Assembly: GCA_026197095.1 (NCBI GenBank) | Contig: JAPHTF010000105.1 | Span: 1-48,247, forward strand | DNA: 48,247 nt | Source: Gammaproteobacteria bacterium | GTDB lineage: Bacteria > Pseudomonadota > Gammaproteobacteria > UBA6429 > Thiohalophilaceae | Direction of reading: 5' to 3' | The notes under the pieces: model-generated | What the model was told of the DNA's origin: nothing | What the model saw: only the letters and a program-made list of their open reading frames with translations | Databases searched by the model: none | Shown here: in pieces, positions 15,576 to 24,739 of the stretch | Position numbering within the stretch: the first letter of the stretch is position 1 | Layout of the letters: each line of letters opens with the position of its first letter | Made by a program: the position numbers and the translations under genes

Positions 15576-17264
15576 ATGGCTGCCGATCCCTTTGCCGATA
15601 ATTCAGTATTAAAACTTCTTTTCGAGAATAATCTCAATCCTATCGCTTACATGGATGTGAATTTTAATTTTATCCGTGTCAACCAGGCTTATGCATCAGC
15701 TGATGATAAAACTATCGACTATTTTCATGGCAAGAATCATTTTGATATTTATCCTAATGATGAAAATAAAAAAATATTCAGAGAAGTGATCAATAGTGGT
15801 AAGGCACATGAAACAAAGGCTAAGGCTTTTGAATACGCTGAAACACCCGAAAAAGGAGTGACTTACTGGGATTGGAGTTTAACGCCAGTAACAGATAATC
15901 AGGGTAATAATACCGGTGTCTTATTACAGTTAATTGATGTGACCTGGCATATTAAGGTAGAGAAAAAATTATACGATAAAGTTAAAAAAGAATTACATAG
16001 CTATGATGAAGAGCTTGAAACTATCATTGTCGCAAGAACAAAATTATTACAACAAGCGGTAAAATCTCTTGAGTTTGAAAATGCAGAGCGGGTTAAAACT
16101 GAAGCCTTAATGTTAAAGGCTAAAGAAGAAGCAGAGAAAGCCAATATAAGTAAATCCCAGTTTTTAAGTCGTATGAGTCATGAACTGCGTACACCAATGA
16201 ATGCCATTCTTGGTTTTTCCCAACTCCTGGAACTTAATAAACTAAATGAGCAACAAGCATCATACAATAACGAAATATTGATGGCTGGAAACCATTTGCT
16301 AACAATGATTTCAGATATATTAGATTTATCTCGTATCGAAGAGGGAAGCTTAGCCATTTTTATTACAGATGTTATTTTAACTGATTTAATCGCGGAAAGT
16401 ATTGCCCTGGTTCAGCATAAATTAGATTTCAGAAATATCACCATCCAAAATTTAATTGAAGACAATGATGAGCTGACCTTAAAAGTAGATGAGACAAGAC
16501 TGAAAGAAGTATTAGTCAACCTGTTAACTAACGCAGTTAAATACAATACAGATAACGGTCTTATTACTATTGGATACAAAATATTTGGTGATGGCTATGT
16601 TCGTCTCTATGTGTCAGATACAGGTAAAGGTTTAACTAAAGAAGAACAAGAAAAAGTATTTGAACCTTTTAATCGTCTCGGCGCAGAATATACTGATATA
16701 GAAGGTGTTGGTATTGGTCTGGCGATATCCGAAAAACTGATGGAAATGATGGATGGTTCGATCAGTGTTGAGAGTGAAAAAGGCAAAGGCTCAACTTTTT
16801 ATCTTGATTGTCCGCTTGGTAAGCTTAAAGAAAAATGTCAAAGTGAAAAAATTGATATTCAATTAGACGCACCTGATGCTTCTTACAAAATCTTGTATGT
16901 AGAAGACAATAAATCAAATCAGAAAGTCATTGAAAGTTTATTTTATAAATATCACAATTTTGATTTAACTATTGTATCAAGTGCAGAGGAAGGGTTTAAA
17001 TATATCAATAAATATGATTATGATTTAATTATTATGGATATTAATTTACCTGGTATGGATGGGTACGACGCACTTAAAAAAATAAAATTAGATGCTGATA
17101 CAAAAGATATTCCAGTTGTTGCACTAAGTGCATCCGCGGGTTTAAATGAAATAAAAAAAGGTATTGAGGCGGGTTTTAATCAGTACATGACGAAGCCTGT
17201 GGTATTACCTGAGTTGATGTCGGTTATTAATGAAGAATTAAATAGAAAGGCTAAATTAAATTAA
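15576..17264 (+). CDS. Soluble hybrid histidine kinase (PAS-HisKA-HATPase-REC)
   Basis: A 562-residue cytoplasmic kinase. A PAS domain (about 10-125) is followed by a coiled coil (125-195), HisKA with FLSRMSHELRTPMNAILGF (phospho-acceptor His at 202), and an ATPase domain with N-box NLLTNAVKYN, G1 DTGKGL and G2 GVGIGLAISEKL. A receiver domain (about 437-555) carries the phospho-acceptor Asp at 488 in IMDINLPGMDG and the conserved lysine in TKP. No membrane segment and no Hpt domain, so the phosphorelay must continue elsewhere. ATG 15576 is chosen because GAGGA sits just upstream; a TTG 12 bases earlier lies inside that site. Confidence 0.93.
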   Translation: MAADPFADNSVLKLLFENNLNPIAYMDVNFNFIRVNQAYASADDKTIDYFHGKNHFDIYPNDENKKIFREVINSGKAHETKAKAFEYAETPEKGVTYWDWSLTPVTDNQGNNTGVLLQLIDVTWHIKVEKKLYDKVKKELHSYDEELETIIVARTKLLQQAVKSLEFENAERVKTEALMLKAKEEAEKANISKSQFLSRMSHELRTPMNAILGFSQLLELNKLNEQQASYNNEILMAGNHLLTMISDILDLSRIEEGSLAIFITDVILTDLIAESIALVQHKLDFRNITIQNLIEDNDELTLKVDETRLKEVLVNLLTNAVKYNTDNGLITIGYKIFGDGYVRLYVSDTGKGLTKEEQEKVFEPFNRLGAEYTDIEGVGIGLAISEKLMEMMDGSISVESEKGKGSTFYLDCPLGKLKEKCQSEKIDIQLDAPDASYKILYVEDNKSNQKVIESLFYKYHNFDLTIVSSAEEGFKYINKYDYDLIIMDINLPGMDGYDALKKIKLDADTKDIPVVALSASAGLNEIKKGIEAGFNQYMTKPVVLPELMSVINEELNRKAKLN

Positions 17265-17310
17265 CTCTGAAGAACATTCTGCTGTAGGCATGGTATGTGA
17301 TGAAGTTATA

Positions 17311-17736
17311 CTATGTTAATGTTAATTGTAAGTTTCGAGCCTGTTGTTTCATGAGTTCAACAATAGCATAGACACCAACATGTCGATTTGGCGACAAGTT
17401 TTCATCAAGATTTAATTGCATAAAAAAATCAGCCACATCAAGCTTTTCAATTTCTATCAGAGTCTTATCGGATAAAAGTTTTATTAATACTGCCAAAACA
17501 CCTTTAATAATAGTTGTATCGCAATCACCATAAAAGCGTATTAAGTCAGAATCGACTTCATTTCTATAAGCCTGCAGCCAAACCTGGCTCATACAACCTT
17601 TAACTTTATTATTATCAGTTTTGTATTTTTCAGGCATAGGTGGAAGTTGTTCGCCAAGTTCTACCAGGTATTGGTAGCGTTGTTCCCAGTCGCCCAGCAA
17701 CTCAAATTCATCATGGATATCGTCCAGTTCTGTCAC
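17311..17736 (-). CDS. sufE: Cysteine desulfuration protein SufE
   Basis: A 141-residue SufE. It accepts persulfide sulfur from a cysteine desulfurase (normally SufS) and passes it to the SufBCD scaffold. The acceptor cysteine is C48 in VKGCMSQVW, and the family segment FYGDCDTTIIKGVLAVL follows. It is the last gene of the operon, 32 bases after sufA. Its usual partner gene sufS is not in the operon or anywhere in the window. It is convergent with the hybrid kinase gene, 46 bases apart, with no clear terminator. Confidence 0.95.
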   Translation of the reverse strand: MTELDDIHDEFELLGDWEQRYQYLVELGEQLPPMPEKYKTDNNKVKGCMSQVWLQAYRNEVDSDLIRFYGDCDTTIIKGVLAVLIKLLSDKTLIEIEKLDVADFFMQLNLDENLSPNRHVGVYAIVELMKQQARNLQLTLT

Positions 17737-17768
17737 GTCATTGCCTTTTTTTGAAAGATAAAAGATGG

Positions 17769-18095
17769 TTAAATATTAAATGATTCACCACAGCCACAAA
17801 CATCTTTTACATTTGGGTTATGAAATTCAAAATTCATATTGATATCACCGCATCTGGTATAGTCAATTTCAGTACCATCAAGCAACAGGGATTCTTGCTT
17901 ATTAATAAAAATATTAATGCCATTAGAGAGAAATATCCGATCCGTGGAATTTTCTGCATCGACATAATCAAGCACATAGGAATAACCACTGCAGCCTGCG
18001 TTGCGCGTGGTTAATCGCAGCCCGATGCCGTGTCCACGTTGTAGCAACATCTCACGCACATGAGATGCGGCAGCTTTGGTTAAGGTTATCGACAT
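17769..18095 (-). CDS. sufA: A-type Fe-S carrier protein (SufA/IscA family)
   Basis: A 108-residue A-type carrier that transfers Fe-S clusters to target proteins. The three ligand cysteines are C35 (GCSG), C100 and C102 (CGCGES). The sequence is very close to IscA (MSITLTKAAA, GIGLRLTTRNAGCSGYSYVL), but its place in the SUF operon makes SufA the better name. The start at 18095 has AAGGTGGTGA five bases upstream; GTG codons within that site are not used. It lies between sufT and sufE. Confidence 0.93.
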   Translation of the reverse strand: MSITLTKAAASHVREMLLQRGHGIGLRLTTRNAGCSGYSYVLDYVDAENSTDRIFLSNGINIFINKQESLLLDGTEIDYTRCGDINMNFEFHNPNVKDVCGCGESFNI

Positions 18096-18122
18096 TTTAA
18101 TCACCACCTTATAACTGAATAT

Positions 18123-18509
18123 TTAAAATAATCCTAATGTCAGTTTTGCCTCATCACTCATATTGTCCTGGCTCCAGGGTGGATCCCAGACAAGTTCAAC
18201 ATGAGCATTACTAATACCGTCTACTGCTTTTACTGTAGATTCAACTTCAGCAGGTAAGCTGCCTGCCACAGGGCAACCTGGTGCAGTCAGTGTCATCTGG
18301 ATAATAACTTCGCAACGGCTATTAATATTGATGTCATAAATTAGACCAAGATCATATATATTGACGGGTAACTCAGGATCATAAATATTGCGTAATGCCG
18401 CAACAATATTCTCATTTAACTGACTTATCTGGCTTTCATTTTGTTTTGGCGCAAGCTCTTCTTCTGTGACAGTATTTTTTTTCCAAAATGCGAGGCGAAC
18501 TTTGTTCAT
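18123..18509 (-). CDS. sufT: SufT / MIP18-family (DUF59) Fe-S assembly factor
   Basis: A 128-residue DUF59 protein. The domain begins with DPELPVNIYDLGLIYDI (about 44-60), then TAPGCPVAG with the conserved cysteine, and WDPPWSQDNMSDEAKLTLG at the end. Relatives (SufT) help Fe-S maturation under high demand. A 37-residue, weakly conserved N-terminal extension with charged residues precedes it. The start overlaps the sufD stop by four bases (ATGA), showing translational coupling, in the position where sufS often stands in other operons. Confidence 0.92.
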   Translation of the reverse strand: MNKVRLAFWKKNTVTEEELAPKQNESQISQLNENIVAALRNIYDPELPVNIYDLGLIYDININSRCEVIIQMTLTAPGCPVAGSLPAEVESTVKAVDGISNAHVELVWDPPWSQDNMSDEAKLTLGLF

Positions 18510-19930
18510 GATGACTTCTCACTTGAAGATATTAATAAGCCTTCATTTAATCTTATGTCTAATATTGATTTGACCTGCTTTTGAAACAGGGGTTCATTTA
18601 TGGCATCAATAATTTCACTGGCGTAACCCAGGCATAATAGTTTTTTTGCCCGGGATTCCTCAATTCCACGTGAACGTAAATAAAAAAGTTGCTGCTCATC
18701 AATTTGACCCACTGTTGTACCATGGCTGCATTTAACATTATCAGCATAGATCTCAAGTTGTGGCTTTGTATTTACCTCAGCATTTTCAGTGAGCATCAGG
18801 TTGTCATTTTTCATACTGGCATCACTGAATTGTGATTGCTTTTCAACAAGCACGTGGCCATCAAATACCGCCTTGCCTTCTCCGTAAAGAATGCCCTTAA
18901 AAAATTCACTGCTGGTGCAGCCGGGAACAGCATGATTAATGTCAAGATGAACATCGTTAAGTTGTTGGTTGGCAACCGTATATAAACCTTTTAACTCACA
19001 TGTTGCACCAGTACCTTTAAATTTTGCTGTGTAATTAGTGCGTGACCAGGATGAGCCCAGCGCAATATGCTGTCCCTGGTAAGTGCTATCTTTAAACAGC
19101 GATAAAAACAAACTATTCAGATGAAATGCTGTATTGCTTTCATCCTGTAAAATACTGTGCTTAATACTTGCACCTTGCTCAAGCACAACATTGGTAAGGT
19201 TGTTATTAAAATAATGGAAGTCCTTTTCACCACTAAAACGTTCTATCAGAGATAGCTTTGCGCCTGCTTGCAGAATAATGACATTTCTTAAGTTGGCCAT
19301 TTTCCGACTTTCTTGTGTATGACTATCTGAGTCCTGACCTGATGAACTTTTTTCAGCAGGGCCGCTGAGATACAGTACTTCAATCGGTTGTGGCAAGGTG
19401 ACCTGCTGATCAATATAAATAAAAACACCATCGCTCATTAATGCTGTATTTAATGCACTAAACACATCTTCACCCTGTCGTGCCGTTTGATTAAAACATT
19501 GCATAACCAGGTTGGCATGGCTCTGTAATACGGCATGTAAGTTGCCAACGATAACACCTTCAGCAAGCTCATTATTCACCACTAAGGTGCTGGATAGGGT
19601 GGCGTTATAACGGCCATTGACAAAAACCAGTTTAAAACTGTCGGTTGAAAGAGTGGCTTCACTTTCTAATCCAGCCTGGTAACAGTTGTCGCTATTATTT
19701 GTTTGCGGGTAAAACGGTTGTTTAAATAGTTTTTCAGCATGGCTATACCGCCATAATTCCTGTTTGCGTTGAACTAAAGGAAGACTTTGCAGCTCTTGCC
19801 TTGCTTTGCTCTGCAAATGCTTAACCCAGGGTAAGTGTTGTCCTAATGAGATACTGTCGCTGTGGGTAATTAACGTCTGAAACCACTGACGTTGTTGTTC
19901 ACTTTGTGCTGCATTTAAATGGTTAATCAT
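18506..19930 (-). CDS. sufD: Fe-S cluster assembly protein SufD
   Basis: A 474-residue SufD, part of the SufBC2D scaffold. The C-terminal core beta-helix contains the family segments GTGATCELKGLY, DVHLDINHAVPGCTSSEFFKG, and the ending DNVKCSHGTTVGQIDEQQLFYLRSRGI. The N-terminal half is variable, as usual. Residues 195-212 are a Ser/Asp-rich loop (KSSSGQDSDSHTQES), which is an unusual local insertion. It overlaps sufT by four bases downstream and its start overlaps the sufC stop by four bases. Confidence 0.95.
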   Translation of the reverse strand: MINHLNAAQSEQQRQWFQTLITHSDSISLGQHLPWVKHLQSKARQELQSLPLVQRKQELWRYSHAEKLFKQPFYPQTNNSDNCYQAGLESEATLSTDSFKLVFVNGRYNATLSSTLVVNNELAEGVIVGNLHAVLQSHANLVMQCFNQTARQGEDVFSALNTALMSDGVFIYIDQQVTLPQPIEVLYLSGPAEKSSSGQDSDSHTQESRKMANLRNVIILQAGAKLSLIERFSGEKDFHYFNNNLTNVVLEQGASIKHSILQDESNTAFHLNSLFLSLFKDSTYQGQHIALGSSWSRTNYTAKFKGTGATCELKGLYTVANQQLNDVHLDINHAVPGCTSSEFFKGILYGEGKAVFDGHVLVEKQSQFSDASMKNDNLMLTENAEVNTKPQLEIYADNVKCSHGTTVGQIDEQQLFYLRSRGIEESRAKKLLCLGYASEIIDAINEPLFQKQVKSILDIRLNEGLLISSSEKSS

Positions 19931-20679
19931 GCTGCTGTCTCTTCAATTAACCAGTTATAGCCTTTTTCTTCGAGCTCCAGTGCGAGATTTTTATCACCCG
20001 AAGCAGCAATGCGGCCATCGATCATAACGTGTACATAATCGGGTTCTATATAATTAAGCAGGCGTTGGTAATGAGTTACGACAATCATGGCGCGATCTTT
20101 ATTTCTTAAATCGTTGACCCCTTTTGCAACCACTCGCAGGGCATCGATATCAAGACCGGAGTCTGTTTCATCAAGAATACATAATTGCGGCTGAAGTATA
20201 GCCATTTGCAGTATTTCGTTACGTTTTTTTTCGCCCCCTGAGAATCCGCTGTTGACGTTACGCTTAAGCAACTTATTATCGAGTTCAACTGCTGCGGCTT
20301 TTTCCCGGATGAGTTTCATAAAGCGAACAGCATCGTATTCTTCTTCTCCGCGGGCACGAGATATTGCATTTAAGGATTCTCGTATAAACATCATATTATT
20401 AACCCCGGGTAACTCCACCGGGTATTGCATGGCAAGAAATACTCCTTTTTGTGCACGTTGCTCTGTTGATAATGCGAGTAAATTTTCTCCGCAGTAATTA
20501 ATCTCTCCTGAGATCACTTCATATCCTTCTTTGCCTGCTAAAACATGGGCAAGCGTACTTTTACCTGAACCATTTGGTCCCATGATGGCATGAACTTCTC
20601 CTGCGGCAACGCTTAAATTAAAATCTTTCAGGATAAGTTTGTTCTCCACCATAACGTTTAAATTTTTAATTGAAAGCAT
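19927..20679 (-). CDS. sufC: Fe-S assembly ATPase SufC
   Basis: A 250-residue ABC-type ATPase of the SUF scaffold. Walker A is GPNGSGKST, the signature FSGGEKKRNEI and Walker B LCILDETDSGLDIDAL, all diagnostic of SufC. It drives conformational change in SufB-SufD during cluster assembly. The start at 20679 is chosen because AAGGAG lies just upstream and the protein then begins MLSIKNLNV like other SufC proteins. An in-frame longer start would run into sufB. It starts 34 bases after the sufB stop. Confidence 0.96.
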   Translation of the reverse strand: MLSIKNLNVMVENKLILKDFNLSVAAGEVHAIMGPNGSGKSTLAHVLAGKEGYEVISGEINYCGENLLALSTEQRAQKGVFLAMQYPVELPGVNNMMFIRESLNAISRARGEEEYDAVRFMKLIREKAAAVELDNKLLKRNVNSGFSGGEKKRNEILQMAILQPQLCILDETDSGLDIDALRVVAKGVNDLRNKDRAMIVVTHYQRLLNYIEPDYVHVMIDGRIAASGDKNLALELEEKGYNWLIEETAA

Positions 20680-20713
20680 ATTTAATCTCCTTATCTGCAT
20701 GAACTCTGCCGGG

Positions 20714-22162
20714 TTAACCAACCGCCCCTTCAAGAGTCACGCCCAGTAGTTTTTGTGCTTCAACTGCAAACTCCATTGGCAACTCTTTAAATACCTCTTT
20801 ACAAAAACCATTAACAATCATTGATACCGCATCTTCTTCAGAGATGCCTCGTTGCTTGCAATAAAATAATTGATCTTCACTTATCTTTGAGGTGGTGGCC
20901 TCATGTTCTACCCTGGCAGTGGGGTTGCGAACTTCTATATATGGAAAGGTATGCGCGCCACATTGATCACCGATGAGTAATGAATCACACTGAGAATGGT
21001 TACGTGCATTTTCTGCCCGTTGCGCCATACGCACCAGGCCACGATACGTATTCTGGCCATGGCCTGCGGAGATACCTTTGGAAACAATAGTACTTTTGGT
21101 GTTGCGACCCAGGTGTAACATCTTTGTTCCTGTATCGGCTTGTTGTTTACCTCGTGTAACGGCTACCGAATAAAATTCACCAACAGAATCATCCCCGTGC
21201 AAGATACAGCTTGGATATTTCCAGGTAATGGCTGAGCCGGTTTCAACCTGGGTCCATGAAATGTGAGAGCGATCACCCCGACAGGCACCGCGCTTGGTTA
21301 CGAAGTTATAAATCCCCCCTTTTCCTTCTTCATTGCCTGGATACCAGTTTTGGATTGTGGAGTATTTAATTCGTGCATCTTTTAATGCGACCAGCTCTAC
21401 CACGGCGGCATGCAATTGATTTTCATCCCGCATAGGTGCTGTACAGCCTTCAAGGTAACTGACATAGCTACCTTCATCGGCAACAATAAGCGTACGTTCG
21501 AATTGCCCGGTGTTGGCTTCATTTATGCGAAAATAAGTTGAGAGTTCCATCGGGCAACGCACGCCTTTGGGAATATAAACAAAAGTTCCATCGGTAAAGA
21601 CAGCGGCGTTAAGACAAGCAAAAAAGTTATCAGAGTAGGGCACAACGGAGCCGAGATATTTTTGTATCAGCTCAGGATAATCCTGAATGGCATCTGATAT
21701 AGAACAAAAGATAACACCTGCGGCAGCGAGTTCTTTACGAAAGGTTGTGGCTACTGAAACGCTGTCGAACACCGCATCCACTGCGACCCCTGCCAGCACC
21801 ATTTGTTCTTCCAGCGGAATGCCCAGTTTAGTATAGGTAGCCAGTAACTCTGGATCGATCTCATCAAGACTTTTAGCGGTAGCACTTTTTTGCCTGGGTG
21901 CGGAATAATAAGAGATTGCCTGGAAATCAATTTCAGGATGTTGAATATGCGCCCACTCTGGATCTTCCATACTTAGCCAGCGTTGGTATGCTTTTAATCG
22001 CCATTCTAGCATCCAGGCTGGTTCGTTTTTCTTTGCTGAAATCTGCTGGATAATTGATTCGCTTAAGCCCGGCGGCAACGTATCAGAGTCAATATCCGTT
22101 ACGAAACCGTATTTATAATCCGATTTAATCAGTGTTTCGACGCTTTGATGTTTTGAACCCAC
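20714..22162 (-). CDS. sufB: Fe-S cluster assembly scaffold SufB
   Basis: A 482-residue SufB, the main scaffold subunit on which clusters form. Landmarks include [62 protein letters not shown] and the C-terminal [13 protein letters not shown] and [15 protein letters not shown]. Translation starts at GTG 22162 with GGAGG about ten bases upstream. It is the first gene of the operon. No IscR- or SufR-like regulator gene precedes it. Confidence 0.97.
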   Translation of the reverse strand: MGSKHQSVETLIKSDYKYGFVTDIDSDTLPPGLSESIIQQISAKKNEPAWMLEWRLKAYQRWLSMEDPEWAHIQHPEIDFQAISYYSAPRQKSATAKSLDEIDPELLATYTKLGIPLEEQMVLAGVAVDAVFDSVSVATTFRKELAAAGVIFCSISDAIQDYPELIQKYLGSVVPYSDNFFACLNAAVFTDGTFVYIPKGVRCPMELSTYFRINEANTGQFERTLIVADEGSYVSYLEGCTAPMRDENQLHAAVVELVALKDARIKYSTIQNWYPGNEEGKGGIYNFVTKRGACRGDRSHISWTQVETGSAITWKYPSCILHGDDSVGEFYSVAVTRGKQQADTGTKMLHLGRNTKSTIVSKGISAGHGQNTYRGLVRMAQRAENARNHSQCDSLLIGDQCGAHTFPYIEVRNPTARVEHEATTSKISEDQLFYCKQRGISEEDAVSMIVNGFCKEVFKELPMEFAVEAQKLLGVTLEGAVG

Positions 22163-22623
22163 GGTTTAAGCCTCCAGTATAAAACTTGACTATATTGCTC
22201 AGGTATTATAGTTATGGGGTATTTTCTCTGAAAAATCAACGATACAAACAGTAGGGTTTAGCCGTTATAAAATAAAAAGCCTTTCAATCATTTTTTACTC
22301 GTGAAAATTAATAATGGAATCATGAGTTTATGAAACAAATAATGTCTCTACCGATTGTGTTGTGAAATGAGGATTAAAAAAATATTTACACGATTCATTA
22401 GCACAAAAATGGAGATACCAGAGCCTCATTAATATTGCTTGGATGAATAATTTTCGAAGTCGGAAGGGGGAAATAAAATAACGCGTTTTCACAATAGCAA
22501 AAACCGGCTTTATTAAAATGGTTTCATCTCTAAACCACATAAAATGCAGTTGAATTTTTAGGTCTATACTTAAATCAATTCATGGCAATCTTGCTTTTAC
22601 AATACGCAATGGAGGTGAGTATT
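22163..22623. other. 460-base divergent gap between suf operon and small-gene cluster
   Basis: No convincing gene. A 70-codon open frame on the minus strand (22328-22540) lacks a ribosome-binding site and looks random. The gap must carry promoters for two divergent transcripts. I see no clear IscR- or Fur-type operator. Confidence 0.55.
22205..22210 (-). promoter_or_regulatory. Candidate -10 box for the suf operon
   Basis: A perfect TATAAT on the minus strand lies 42 bases upstream of the sufB GTG. A convincing -35 element at the right spacing is not visible (TTGATT is 23 bases away), which would fit an activator-dependent promoter or may mean the box is chance. Confidence 0.3.
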
Positions 22624-22845
22624 ATGTTGATTAAAAAGAAATCAAATGATCATATGGTTGAAGTCATGAACATCATAGACTTAATGAACCTGAATCTTGA
22701 TGAAGTACTCGGACGCTATCAGGAAGGTGAAGAGCAACAGGATCCGGAAAAATTTAAAAAGTCTGAACTTGTTTTTTTGTCCGGTGAAGCACTACCGCGT
22801 TGTTGGACTGATCCGCATTATCGTGACAGTGAGCTAACGCGATAA
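22624..22845 (+). CDS. Small acidic protein, unknown, first of a three-gene cluster
   Basis: A 73-residue soluble protein that I do not recognise. It begins with a basic segment (MLIKKKSNDH), continues with helix VEVMNIIDLMNLNLDEVLGR and a Glu/Gln-rich stretch, then a motif-like ending FLSGEALPRCW followed by DPHYRD, with its only cysteine there. The start at 22624 is supported by GGAGGTGA at ideal spacing; an upstream in-frame ATG at 22582 has no such site. It opens the cluster with the 118-residue protein and the DsrC-like protein. Confidence 0.7.
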   Translation: MLIKKKSNDHMVEVMNIIDLMNLNLDEVLGRYQEGEEQQDPEKFKKSELVFLSGEALPRCWTDPHYRDSELTR

Positions 22846-22949
22846 CAATGCAGACACCCGGATAAATATTTTACCGAGAAATGTGTTTTTTATTCATCGC
22901 AGATTTATTTAAATAAAAGTCCATTTATATTCTGAGTTCGGGAGGGAAT

Positions 22950-23306
22950 ATGCATATTAAAGAGTTACCTGAAAAATGGGCCAGCACTGGCCGAATTCAG
23001 AAACCGGTAATGAACCTGAATCTTCAGCTGCCATTGGAGCTGAGTGCAAATCTTATGGCATTAAAAGATATCTATCCCGGACGTACCCTTGAGCAATTGT
23101 TACTTGATCTGTTGACTGCCGCGATTGATGAGCTAGAAGAAAGCTTTCCATATAAGCAGGGTATAGAAGTTATTGCTGAAGATGAATTTGGCGATCCTAT
23201 GTATCAGGATATAGGGTTGACGCCGTGTTTTCTAGAGCTGACCAAATTTTATCGTAATAAATTTACACATGAGCCAGAGTTGAAAATAGAACACAAGTTT
23301 ATTTGA
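22950..23306 (+). CDS. Conserved protein of unknown function, second of the cluster
   Basis: A 118-residue soluble acidic protein. A short N-terminal helix and strand are followed by LPLELSANLMALKDIYPGRTLEQLLLDLLTAAIDELEESFPY, read in two helices, which resembles a ribbon-helix-helix-like or packing helix pair, then GDPMYQDIGLTPCFLEL. I recall similar Pseudomonas proteins labelled 'type 1 pili tip component', a label with no visible basis here because there is no signal peptide. GGGAGGG precedes the ATG. It sits 104 bases after the small gene and 129 bases before the DsrC-like gene. Confidence 0.75.
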   Translation: MHIKELPEKWASTGRIQKPVMNLNLQLPLELSANLMALKDIYPGRTLEQLLLDLLTAAIDELEESFPYKQGIEVIAEDEFGDPMYQDIGLTPCFLELTKFYRNKFTHEPELKIEHKFI

Positions 23307-23435
23307 TGAGGAGTCATACAGTCATAGAATTGGAATCTTATGCTTTGTTGAATAACGACATATCATGAAAATGACTAATATACTTAGTTAGATAACACAT
23401 TTAACTTATTAGAGTTAATACAGGAGGTGATACAA

Positions 23436-23768
23436 ATGGAAGCTTTAATTCAATCCCCCGCATTTCCATTATTGGATGAAGATGGTTTAATACTTTATCC
23501 AGAGCAGTGGAATGAGTCGATGGCAATAGAAATAGCTCATCTGCTTGGTATTAAAGAGCTGAGCCCGGATCACTGGCTGGTGATTAATACTTTACGTGAA
23601 TATTATTTTGAATTTGGTGTTGCACCGGCAATGATTAATGTATGTCATACGCATCACAAAAATGATTTATGGGTGCATGATTTATTTGCGACGTGTCTTA
23701 ATGCGTGGCGTGTTGCTGGTTTACCCAATCCGGGGGAAGAAGCAAAATCTTACTTAAATAATATGTAA
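23436..23768 (+). CDS. DsrC-family protein lacking the catalytic C-terminal cysteine
   Basis: A 110-residue protein with the DsrC/TusE fold signature: LSPDHWLVINTLREYYFEFGVAPA (42-65) and LFATCLNAWRVAGLPNPG. The expected CysA near the end is absent: after GLPNPG the arm reads EEAKSYLNNM. CysB is replaced by Trp (W91). Only C70 and C87 remain. Family members without both cysteines have been proposed to be regulators rather than sulfur carriers. The ATG at 23436 has AGGAGGTGA at ideal distance. It is the last gene of the three-gene cluster. Confidence 0.85.
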   Translation: MEALIQSPAFPLLDEDGLILYPEQWNESMAIEIAHLLGIKELSPDHWLVINTLREYYFEFGVAPAMINVCHTHHKNDLWVHDLFATCLNAWRVAGLPNPGEEAKSYLNNM

Positions 23769-23950
23769 AGATAAGCCGTGCTCATGCAAGCTTGTTTGCA
23801 GCCGTTATTAAAGTATGGACCTGTTTGCATGGGCCAGATAAAAAAGTGTAGATTATTGCGATTCAGCCACCATAACCAATATTCAAAATAAAAGTAGTCA
23901 TATAATTTGTTGTGGTGGTTAATTCATTTCGTAGCCGCTAAACTCTCCCC

Positions 23951-24739
23951 ATGAATATTATAGATACCCATTGTCATCTGGATGTAGCTGATTTTGATTC
24001 TGATCGTGACAGTGTACTTAAGCGTTGTCGCGCCCTGGCTATTTCGAAAATTATCATCCCGGCAATTGAAGCAAAAACCTGGCATAAGGTTATTAACTTA
24101 TGTGAAAACGAAAAAGGACTTTATCCTGCATTAGGACTTCATCCTGTTTTTATCCGGCAGCACCATGATGATGACCTGGCTCAGTTAGAAGCATTAGTAA
24201 AAAGCTCTTGCCCTGTTGCCATTGGTGAGATTGGGCTGGATTTTTATATAAAGGAATTAGATAAAGAACAACAAATAAAATATTTTGCAGCACAGTTACA
24301 ACTGGCAAAAAAATATGAACTTCCTGTGATTTTGCACGTACGTAAAGCGCATGATCAGGTTTTACAGTTATTGAAAGAAATAAAAGTGAAAGGCGGTTTT
24401 AGTCATGCCTTCAATGGCAACCTGCAACAGGCAAACCGGTATATTGAGCTTGGATTTAAACTGGGCTTTGGCGGCACTTTAACGTATGAAAACTCAACGA
24501 AAATACATCAACTGGCAAAAGCATTACCATTAGAATCAATAGTTTTAGAAACAGATGCGCCTGATATGGTGGTAGAATCGCACCGCGGTGAACGTAATAG
24601 CCCTGAGTATATTGTAGATGCGTTAACTGCTTTAGCAAAAATTCGTAATGAAGATATTAGTACAATAGCAAAACAAACGACACTCAATGCACATGAAATA
24701 ATAGATTTTTCAGACTATGACAGACAACATTCAAGATAA
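23951..24739 (+). CDS. TatD-family metal-dependent hydrolase (YjjV-like)
   Basis: A 262-residue TIM-barrel hydrolase of the TatD family, which includes 3'-5' exonucleases. Metal ligands are H7 and H9 (THCHLD), E93 (IGEIGLDFY), H129 (ILHVRKAHD), H152 (FSHAFNG) and D202 (LETDAPD). It resembles E. coli YjjV more than TatD itself. Its end overlaps the start of tcdA by 23 bases, so the two genes with the following hydrolase form a tightly coupled operon. Confidence 0.92.
   Translation: MNIIDTHCHLDVADFDSDRDSVLKRCRALAISKIIIPAIEAKTWHKVINLCENEKGLYPALGLHPVFIRQHHDDDLAQLEALVKSSCPVAIGEIGLDFYIKELDKEQQIKYFAAQLQLAKKYELPVILHVRKAHDQVLQLLKEIKVKGGFSHAFNGNLQQANRYIELGFKLGFGGTLTYENSTKIHQLAKALPLESIVLETDAPDMVVESHRGERNSPEYIVDALTALAKIRNEDISTIAKQTTLNAHEIIDFSDYDRQHSR

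Noticed and set aside
20680..20733. Longer N-terminus for sufC
   Set aside because: It would overlap sufB, has no SD, and the added residues do not look like SufC; the start at 20679 has AAGGAG.
22328..22540. 70-codon open frame on the minus strand upstream of sufB
   Set aside because: No ribosome-binding site, random-looking composition, and it lies in the divergent promoter gap.
22950..23306. Pilus tip protein
   Set aside because: A remembered database label, but there is no signal peptide or pilin-like segment.
23427..23435. GTG start for the DsrC-like gene
   Set aside because: The GTG is part of the AGGAGGTGA ribosome-binding site for the ATG at 23436.
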